Positions 1 to 5,671 of a DNA stretch of 12,303 bases are shown one piece after another. Location of the stretch: NCBI GenBank assembly GCA_910577805.1, contig CAJTOE010000069.1, positions 1-12,303 on the forward strand. Reading direction: 5' to 3'. The position numbers were made by a program, and so were the translations under genes. The stretch comes from an uncultured Oscillospiraceae bacterium. Its GTDB lineage: Bacteria; Bacillota; Clostridia; Oscillospirales; Oscillospiraceae. The first letter of the stretch is position 1. Every line of letters begins with the position of its first letter. The notes under the pieces are model-generated. The model had not been told where the DNA came from. It saw only the letters and a program-made list of their open reading frames with translations, and searched no databases.

Positions 1-42
1 GCGGCTGGAATATAAACCGGACAGACGAAGGAGGATTTCTGT

Positions 43-384
43 ATGGCAAACAAAATCGACATTCTGGTGGTAGAACCCGGCGTGGCTCCCCACCTCGCCC
101 AGGTGGAGGACACGCTGGAAGCCTTTCAGCAGATTGTGGGCGGGCCTATCGAGGCCGGGTGCTACCTGCCCCAGCGGGTCATGCTGATTTGCAACAGCGA
201 GGGCAAGCACATGAAGCTCATGCCCAACCGGGAGAATCCCATGGACAGCGGGGACTTCATCGCCGGGACCTTCCTGCTGTGCGGCTTTGAGGGGGAACGC
301 TTCACCTCCCTGACCCCCGCCCAGCGGCAGGAATTTGAAGCCTATTTCGCCACGTCCGGCCCGGAGGGAGGGAATAAGGATTGA
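43..384 (+). CDS. DUF3846-like hypothetical protein
   Basis: A 113-residue cytoplasmic protein with no signal peptide or membrane segment. The N-terminal strand (IDILVVEPG), the following 'LEAFQQIVGGPIEAG' segment, the 'CNSEGK' motif near residue 51 and 'PNREN' about ten residues later match my memory of the DUF3846 family, small proteins often carried by conjugative elements and phages. Its biochemical role is unknown. The start is supported by an AAGGAGG ribosome site at 28-34, 8 bases before the ATG. TATAAA at 11-16 could be part of a promoter, but any -35 box lies too close to or beyond the window edge to judge. A 95-base gap with no evident promoter or terminator separates it from the next gene, so the two may share a transcript. 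Family assignment is from motif memory only. Confidence 0.75.
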   Translation: MANKIDILVVEPGVAPHLAQVEDTLEAFQQIVGGPIEAGCYLPQRVMLICNSEGKHMKLMPNRENPMDSGDFIAGTFLLCGFEGERFTSLTPAQRQEFEAYFATSGPEGGNKD

Positions 385-479
385 CCCACCGCCACCTGCT
401 CCGCCGCCTGCGGGTCCCGCCTTAGTACATATCGGCTCAAACTGCAATCACACAAAATTCAGAAAGGAGACTGATCGTT

Positions 480-1439
480 ATGAAAATACAGCGAATCGTC
501 ACGTTGCTGTGTACTGCCGCGCTGCTTCTGTGCGCGGCCTCGCCCCCCGCCCTGGCTGCGGACCGCTCCGCTGCCTGCTACTACCCGGTGGAGGTAGAAT
601 CCTACACCGCCGGGGACTTTGACCAGCCCCGCATCCGCAAGGTCTACCAGCTTTCCCGTTCAGACGATCCCGCCGGTATTCCCACAGAGGATTTTGAGGA
701 ATACGGCAGAACCTTCCACCTGATGGAAATGACCCGGAAGGATGAGATCGGCGTGGATACCCAGCCCCTGACCAAGACCGTCACCACGGACAGCGCCACC
801 GGCGATCTGGGGGAGATTTTGAAGCAGCTTGCCCCGGAGATCGAGGCAGAGACGGAGGACGGCTATGCCGGAGTGCTGAAACTGGACTACAACAGCGTCC
901 AGGCGGAGGTCAAGGGCTACAAGACCTCCACCCGGAACCTCTCCGCCAGCCGGACCTATCCCAACCTGTCCGACGCGGACCTGTCCCTGGTTCCCAAGAC
1001 GGTGACAGAGGGCGGCAGGACGCTGACGCTGGCGGATGTGAAGTGGTCCGATTCCACGAATATGGAGGGTGAGGATGTGGTGGTGCGCTATACCGCCACC
1101 GCCAGCTATACCGGCTCCGTCACCAGCCGCTATGCCACCGGCTACACCGTCACAGCGGACTACACCGGCGAGGTTGCCAAAACCAACTGCGAGATCGTGA
1201 CCTATACCGCCATCTTCGGCTGTACGGATGTGCCCTATCACGATACGAAAACCAACGCGCCCCAGGACAGCGGCCTGACCGGGGCGGATACGTCTCAGGA
1301 GATGCCCCCTGCGCCCCAGAGCGGCCCCGCACCCTCTACAATGCTCTCCGTACTCGGCTGTGCAGGCGGCATTGCCGCACTTTTGGCCGCTGGCGGGTGG
1401 AGCGTGATGAAAATGAGAGAAAGGAGATCAGACACTTGA
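480..1439 (+). CDS. Signal-peptide, single-pass membrane surface protein of unknown family
   Basis: A 319-residue exported protein I do not recognise. Residues 1-26 are a signal peptide (MKIQR, hydrophobic core, PALA-A cleavage site). About 27-260 form an ectodomain rich in Thr, Tyr and Val, probably beta-sandwich, with Cys33, Cys237 and Cys248. About 262-287 is a Pro/Ser/Gln-rich linker. Residues 288-310 are a hydrophobic span followed by the basic tail KMRERR, so the protein is type I: outside N-terminus, cytosolic C-terminus. This hydrophobic-plus-basic end resembles a cell-wall sorting signal, but no LPxTG-like pentapeptide precedes it. The start has an AAAGGAGA ribosome site at 463-470, 9 bases upstream. 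Its stop overlaps the TTG start of the sortase gene by four bases (TTGA), so the two are probably translationally coupled and work together, perhaps as sortase substrate, base or chaperone. That role is inference. Confidence 0.8.
   Translation: MKIQRIVTLLCTAALLLCAASPPALAADRSAACYYPVEVESYTAGDFDQPRIRKVYQLSRSDDPAGIPTEDFEEYGRTFHLMEMTRKDEIGVDTQPLTKTVTTDSATGDLGEILKQLAPEIEAETEDGYAGVLKLDYNSVQAEVKGYKTSTRNLSASRTYPNLSDADLSLVPKTVTEGGRTLTLADVKWSDSTNMEGEDVVVRYTATASYTGSVTSRYATGYTVTADYTGEVAKTNCEIVTYTAIFGCTDVPYHDTKTNAPQDSGLTGADTSQEMPPAPQSGPAPSTMLSVLGCAGGIAALLAAGGWSVMKMRERRSDT
1420..1427 (+). promoter_or_regulatory. Ribosome binding site setting the TTG start of the sortase gene
   Basis: AAAGGAGA lies 8 bases before a TTG codon at 1436-1438. 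The only ATG-type alternatives in this frame lie further upstream inside the previous gene (from 1397) and would put a charged stretch (MERDENERKE) before the signal peptide. The TTG start gives a normal export signal (MKLRTYLKALL) and a TTGA stop/start overlap with the previous gene, typical of translational coupling. Confidence 0.75.
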
Positions 1440-2257
1440 AGCTGCGAACCTATTTGAAGGCCCTGCTTATTTCGTCTCTGCTGGTGACATTGTTCGTCTC
1501 CCCGGCCAGCGCCCTGGAGTACGACTTTGATGGAGCGGACGATTATCTGTTCGGCAAGCCCACCTCCCAGGAGGTCATTCACCGGGAGGAAGAAGATCAG
1601 AACACGAACCGGAGCAAGACCGCCGCCCGGATGCCGCCCGGTTTCGGAACGCCCACCAGCTACCTCCCCAACTCCGGCGAGTACCTGACCCCCAACCTTG
1701 CCCCCGGCGGCATGGACGGCGGGCTGGTCAACAGCTTGGGGAATGTGGACTACACCACCCTGCCCAGCGTGGACGGCTCCGCTCTGCCCAACCTCCCCGA
1801 TCACAGCTTTTCCACCAGCACCTGGACGGGGAGCGGCGGCGTTGGCTATACGGATGTGACCCAGGACAGCTACTATACGGACGGAACCCTGGGCAGTCTG
1901 CATATTCCCGCTATTGGCCTTACCGCCAAGATCGTCCAGGGAACGGACAGCGCGGCGTTGACCAAGGGCGTGGGCCATTTCACCGACACCAGCATTTGGA
2001 ATGGCAACGTCTGTCTGGCCGCTCACAACCGGGGCACCAACTCCTATTTCGGGAAAATCCATACGCTGAGCATCGGGGACAGCATCACCCTCACCACCAA
2101 GGAGGGGACCCGCACCTACTCTGTCACCAGCGTGGAGAAGGTCAGCGAGACGGACAACAGCGGCACCGCCTCCACCAGCGACAACCAGATCACCCTCTAT
2201 ACTTGTGTGAGGAATGAGCGGGAATACCGCTGGTGCGTGAAAGGCATCGAAAGTTAA
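1436..2257 (+). CDS. Sortase (class D-like transpeptidase)
   Basis: A 273-residue sortase, a cysteine transpeptidase that cleaves LPxTG-type motifs and joins the protein to peptidoglycan or another pilin. Residues 1-26 are a signal peptide or signal anchor (hydrophobic core, SPASA). About 27-150 is a low-complexity Pro/Gly/Asn/Ser-rich stretch. The catalytic domain begins near 154 with LHIPAIGL. His197 sits in LAAHNRG, Cys257 in TLYTC, and Arg265 (EYRW) is the likely third catalytic residue. The TLYTC context and the LxIPxIGL / GHxxxTS / HNRG series fit class D or class E-like sortases better than class B. There is no C-terminal membrane segment. It overlaps the upstream membrane protein gene and lies two genes before a giant LPRTG-ending adhesin, its most likely substrate. 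The subclass is uncertain; the sortase call is firm. Confidence 0.9.
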   Translation: MKLRTYLKALLISSLLVTLFVSPASALEYDFDGADDYLFGKPTSQEVIHREEEDQNTNRSKTAARMPPGFGTPTSYLPNSGEYLTPNLAPGGMDGGLVNSLGNVDYTTLPSVDGSALPNLPDHSFSTSTWTGSGGVGYTDVTQDSYYTDGTLGSLHIPAIGLTAKIVQGTDSAALTKGVGHFTDTSIWNGNVCLAAHNRGTNSYFGKIHTLSIGDSITLTTKEGTRTYSVTSVEKVSETDNSGTASTSDNQITLYTCVRNEREYRWCVKGIES

Positions 2258-2279
2258 GGAAAAACTTTCGCAAAACCGC

Positions 2280-2308
2280 TTGACAAATATTTCCATTTCT
2301 GCTATGAT
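2280..2308 (+). promoter_or_regulatory. Consensus sigma-A promoter for the CAP protein gene
   Basis: TTGACA at 2280-2285, a 17-base spacer, then TATGAT at 2303-2308, preceded by TGC (extended -10). Transcription should start near 2315, giving a leader of about 45 bases before the ATG at 2362. This is the only near-perfect promoter I see in the window, and it sits in an AT-richer gap that stands out from the GC-rich genes on both sides. Confidence 0.85.
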
Positions 2309-2315
2309 ATACTTG

Positions 2316-2331
2316 GTTAGATATTGCTAAC
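2316..2331 (+). promoter_or_regulatory. Inverted repeat at the predicted transcription start (possible operator)
   Basis: GTTAG (2316-2320) and CTAAC (2327-2331) form perfect 5-base arms around a 6-base centre, starting 7 bases after the -10 box. A palindrome overlapping the first transcribed bases is a common place for a repressor site. The arms are short, so chance is possible and no regulator is encoded nearby. Confidence 0.3.
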
Positions 2332-2361
2332 TCCCGGATAGACAGAAATGGAGGCGTCAAA

Positions 2362-3315
2362 ATGAAAAACAGGTATTTCACTTTCGTAATGGGTATGCTG
2401 GTTGGAGCGATGCTGTTCGGCGGTGGGACCGCCTATGCCGCAGGGGTCATAGCGGAATTATCTGTCCAGCCCATCTACGTGGACGGCCAGCAGGTTCAGA
2501 TGACCGCATACAGCATTGGCGGCAACAATTATGTGAAGCTGCGGGACATTGGACAGGCGGTGGGCTTCAACGTATACTGGCAGGACGGCGTTCAGATTGA
2601 CAGCGACGCGCCATACACCGGCACAGCCCCGGCACAGACGGATTCCATTCGGGTGAGCAGCTACAAGGGGACCACCTTGAAAGCGGGGGAAGGGAGCGGC
2701 CTGATCGTTTCGGAACCGGGCTGTACCGCAGTCTCCAGCGACCCCGCCATTGTGCGTGTAGAAAATGTGCTGGGCTACTGGACGGCCAAGACGCAGGCTC
2801 CTGGTAAGGCCACCATCACCGTGACCGCCCCGGACGGGCGGACAGGGAGCGTGACAATTACCGTGGAAGCGGACGGTCCATCCTCTCCTGCCGGTGAAAC
2901 CAGCTCCGCCCTGGCGGACAACATGGAGATTCGCCAGGAATTGATTCAGCTTATCAATCAGACCCGCAAGGCCAACGGCGTGGCGGAGCTGCCAGTCAAC
3001 GAGGCCCTGATGGACGCCGCACAAGCCCTCTCGGATCAGCGGTATTCCTGGCACCACACCCAGGAGGAATGCGAAGCCGTGATTGACAGCGGCTATCCTT
3101 ACGGTTTTGGCATAAACCTGACGGTATTCACTGGTGTTGCCGCAGAGGATGCAGCCCAACACGCCCACGAAAACTGGCTTAATTCTTCAGGACACTTTGA
3201 AACCATGATAAAGCCAGACTGTGACGGTATTGGCGTGGGTGTGACTGAAAGCGGCGGCGCAACCTACTGTTATATGATCGTTGGCAGACCGAACACCCAC
3301 AATCCCTACGAATAA
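2362..3315 (+). CDS. Secreted CAP-domain (SCP/PR1-like) protein with copper amine oxidase-like N-terminal stalk
   Basis: A 317-residue exported protein. Residues 1-26 are a signal peptide (TAYA-A). About 34-80 resembles the copper amine oxidase N-terminal-like domain, with the typical IYVDGQ / NNYVKLRDIGQAVGF / VYWQDG pattern; in Clostridia this is a non-catalytic surface module. About 95-170 looks like a bacterial Ig-like (BIG2-type) fold ending in GKATITVTAPDG. About 188-308 is a CAP domain: LINQTRKANGVAEL at its start, His231/His232 after the helix, and NSSGHFETM with His288. The usual glutamate of the GEN(I/L) motif is replaced by Ile251 (GINL), so the canonical His-Glu-His site is incomplete. 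GGAGG at 2350-2354 lies 7 bases before the ATG. The gene has its own promoter and a terminator right after it, so it can be expressed alone. It has no sorting signal or C-terminal membrane span. Its molecular activity is unknown. Confidence 0.87.
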   Translation: MKNRYFTFVMGMLVGAMLFGGGTAYAAGVIAELSVQPIYVDGQQVQMTAYSIGGNNYVKLRDIGQAVGFNVYWQDGVQIDSDAPYTGTAPAQTDSIRVSSYKGTTLKAGEGSGLIVSEPGCTAVSSDPAIVRVENVLGYWTAKTQAPGKATITVTAPDGRTGSVTITVEADGPSSPAGETSSALADNMEIRQELIQLINQTRKANGVAELPVNEALMDAAQALSDQRYSWHHTQEECEAVIDSGYPYGFGINLTVFTGVAAEDAAQHAHENWLNSSGHFETMIKPDCDGIGVGVTESGGATYCYMIVGRPNTHNPYE

Positions 3316-3334
3316 CTGAATACGGATATGGAAA

Positions 3335-3368
3335 GGTCTTTCAGCCCCATGCTGAAGGGCCTTTTCTT
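3335..3368 (+). terminator. Rho-independent terminator after the CAP gene
   Basis: An 11-pair stem (3335-3345 with 3351-3361, two G-U pairs) with a CCCAT loop is followed by TTTTCTT. It starts 20 bases after the CAP stop codon. The adhesin ribosome site begins only about 15 bases after the T-tract, so the hairpin lies in the path of any transcript reaching the adhesin from the promoter at 2280. Confidence 0.87.
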
Positions 3369-3400
3369 ATACCGCAAAATGGAAAGGAGTTTTTTAACAT

Positions 3401-5671
3401 ATGAAAAAAATCCGGTTCTCCCTCACCCGCATAACGGCTATGCTGTTGGTGCTGGTGTGTATCTTGGGCTTGCTGCCTGCCACGGCGCTGGCGGCAAGCC
3501 CCAGCTCCATCAAGATGGACGACTGTACTCATAACGGGGTCAAATATGAATCCCCGGCTCTGGGCACCTGCCATCTCCACCAGATGCACTTTGGGCTTAA
3601 TGGAAAGAGTACCATGGGCTTCTGCGCCGAGAAAGGCAAGGGCATGGGCTGGTCCCTGGAGGGCCACACGTGGGGTAATCCCCAGTCCATTTCCGATCCC
3701 ACCGTCAAGACCATGATGGCCTTTTTCTACGCCCACTCTACCGGCGTATTTACCGATCAAGCCCACGCCCTGAACGTGGATGATGTGTGGGACAGCGACT
3801 ACACATGGACGATGAACGCCTGGGTGCAGGCGATTGTCTGGCGCTACAAGGCCGGTCTGCTGGCAGACCCCGTGACCGCTTGCGCCGAGGAACTGCTGTA
3901 CGTCTATAACAATCTGGAGCATACCAGCTATACCAGCATTGACGATACGATGGACGGCAGATCGTTCCGTGACCGCGCCCAGTATATCCTCGACCTGGGG
4001 GCGCAGGGCGTATGGGGCGATTGCGCCGTCTATGAGTACGCTTACACTGGCCCCGGCTCTAACTATCATCCGGCCAGCGACGTACAGGCCATTATGATTG
4101 GGGAACTGAATATCACCCGTGAGAAGTATGATCTCACTGTCAAGAAGGTAGACAGCACCAATCCCAACAAGGGCCTGCCCGGAGCGAGATTTAAGGTGAC
4201 TTCTGAAAACGGCACCTACTCCAAGGAGATCGTAACGGGTAGCGGCGGAACCTATACCTTGTCCGCCCTGGAAGCGGGCACTTACGCCGTGACTGAATTG
4301 GAGGCCCCGGAGGGCTATGAGATCGACAACGCTGGCCCGCAGTATGTGGTCCTGCCCAGCAATGGCAATAACACCGTAACCGTCACCTTTGCCGACAGCC
4401 CCGAAATCACCGGCGAGGGCAGTATCCGCAAGGTGGACGCGGATGACCCCACCAAGGGCCTCGCCGGGGCGGTCATTAAAATTGAGGGCGTGGACAATGA
4501 TTTTACTGGAACCTTCATCACCGGCGAGGGCGGCTATCTGACCGACGTTCCCTGGAAGGATATGCCCATTGGCAGCTACACCGCCGAGGAAGTGACACCC
4601 CCGGAGGGCTACACCAAAAGCCCCGATGTGAATAAGACTAAGCAGTCCTTCCGCTGGGACGGCAAGAGCGACATTGCCCTGGTGTTTGAAAATGACGCCA
4701 AGGTAAAGGTAAAACTTATCAAACTGGATGACAGCGACAATCCCCTCCCCGGCGCGGTGTTCAACATCATCAAGGACGGCCAGATTGTCGGCACGGAGGC
4801 CACCAAAGCGGACGGCTCCATTACCGTCACCGATGTGACCGAGGGAATGTACGCTTTTGTGGAGGTGAGTGCCCCGGCTCCCTACGCCACCCTCACAGAG
4901 CCGGTCATCGCCCATGTGGATCAGGCCACTATCAACGGCGGCGGCACCGTCACCGTGACAGCCTCCGACAAGCGGCTCCCCAACCTGACGATTCTGAAAC
5001 GGGACGCGCAGACTGGAGATGTGATCCCCAATACCCATTTTGAGATCAAGGGCATCCACTACGGCTACCACAACGATGTGACTACCGGCGCAGACGGCAG
5101 GGCCGTCCTCTCCAATATCCCCGTGGACAGCTATGAAGTGGTTGAGAAGTCCGTTCCCGCCCCCTATGTGGTGGGGGATGAACCCACGCAGACCATTTGG
5201 CTGGAGGCTGGTGACAATAAGGAGCTGATTTTTGATAATTTCAAACAGCCTCTTTTGAAAATTACCAAAATTGAAAAGGGTACGGGCAATCCCATCCCCG
5301 GTACGGTGTTTCTGCTGGAAGCCATTGACGGCGATTACCGCCACGAAGTTACCACCGAGGCCAGCGGCTCCGTGGAGCTGCGGGTTGCTCCCGGCAGTTA
5401 TCGCGTAACGGAGAAGTCTGTCCCGGAGCCGTACTGTATCAGTGATGAGCCAACCCAGACCATCAGCTTGAATGGCGGCGATGAGAAGGAAGTCATTTTT
5501 GAGAATCTTAAAAAGCCGGAGCTGACGATCTCCAAGGTTGACGCTGACAGTGGTAAGCCTGTCCCCGGCACTGTGTTCACCGTAAAAGCTATCAACGGGG
5601 ACTATCAGGACGATTGGACTACCGGCGAGGACGGCAAGGCTACCCTGCGGGTTGCCCCCCGGCACATATGA
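3401..5671 (+). CDS. Giant thioester/CnaB adhesin, 5' part (frame ends at a frameshift)
   Basis: Encodes 756 residues: the N-terminal third of a surface adhesin whose reading frame breaks at a C6 tract at 5655-5660. Residues 1-31 are a signal peptide (ending ATALA). About 40-235 is a Cys-Gln thioester adhesion domain: Cys75 in MGFCAE and Gln143 in WVQAIVW are the expected partners of the internal thioester, which in related streptococcal proteins bonds covalently to host proteins. From residue 244 come CnaB domains starting at bases 4130, 4418, 4700, 4979, 5249 and 5516; each keeps the Lys and Glu of an intramolecular isopeptide. The frame leaves homology after LRVAP and ends RHI-stop inside the sixth domain. 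The neighbouring domain reads VAPGSYRVTEKS, and dropping one C gives VAPGTYEVTEKS here and joins the next frame. AAAGGAG at 3383-3389 precedes the ATG. Read unshifted, the product would be a secreted stub without a sorting motif. Confidence 0.88.
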   Translation: MKKIRFSLTRITAMLLVLVCILGLLPATALAASPSSIKMDDCTHNGVKYESPALGTCHLHQMHFGLNGKSTMGFCAEKGKGMGWSLEGHTWGNPQSISDPTVKTMMAFFYAHSTGVFTDQAHALNVDDVWDSDYTWTMNAWVQAIVWRYKAGLLADPVTACAEELLYVYNNLEHTSYTSIDDTMDGRSFRDRAQYILDLGAQGVWGDCAVYEYAYTGPGSNYHPASDVQAIMIGELNITREKYDLTVKKVDSTNPNKGLPGARFKVTSENGTYSKEIVTGSGGTYTLSALEAGTYAVTELEAPEGYEIDNAGPQYVVLPSNGNNTVTVTFADSPEITGEGSIRKVDADDPTKGLAGAVIKIEGVDNDFTGTFITGEGGYLTDVPWKDMPIGSYTAEEVTPPEGYTKSPDVNKTKQSFRWDGKSDIALVFENDAKVKVKLIKLDDSDNPLPGAVFNIIKDGQIVGTEATKADGSITVTDVTEGMYAFVEVSAPAPYATLTEPVIAHVDQATINGGGTVTVTASDKRLPNLTILKRDAQTGDVIPNTHFEIKGIHYGYHNDVTTGADGRAVLSNIPVDSYEVVEKSVPAPYVVGDEPTQTIWLEAGDNKELIFDNFKQPLLKITKIEKGTGNPIPGTVFLLEAIDGDYRHEVTTEASGSVELRVAPGSYRVTEKSVPEPYCISDEPTQTISLNGGDEKEVIFENLKKPELTISKVDADSGKPVPGTVFTVKAINGDYQDDWTTGEDGKATLRVAPRHI

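Noticed and set aside
405..420. GCGGG-T-CCCGC palindrome between the first two genes as a terminator
   Set aside because: The loop would be a single base and there is no T-tract.
1397..1435. Longer sortase start at the ATG at 1397
   Set aside because: It would add a charged stretch before the signal peptide and lacks the well-spaced ribosome site that the TTG at 1436 has.
1295..2296. Minus-strand 333-codon frame opposite the sortase
   Set aside because: A shadow of the sortase gene; its product shows no motif, and the plus strand carries TLYTC and HNRG.
5652..5660. Independent translation start (TTG) for the downstream part of the adhesin
   Set aside because: No ribosome site precedes it, and it would begin in the middle of a CnaB domain; a frameshift within one gene is the simpler explanation.
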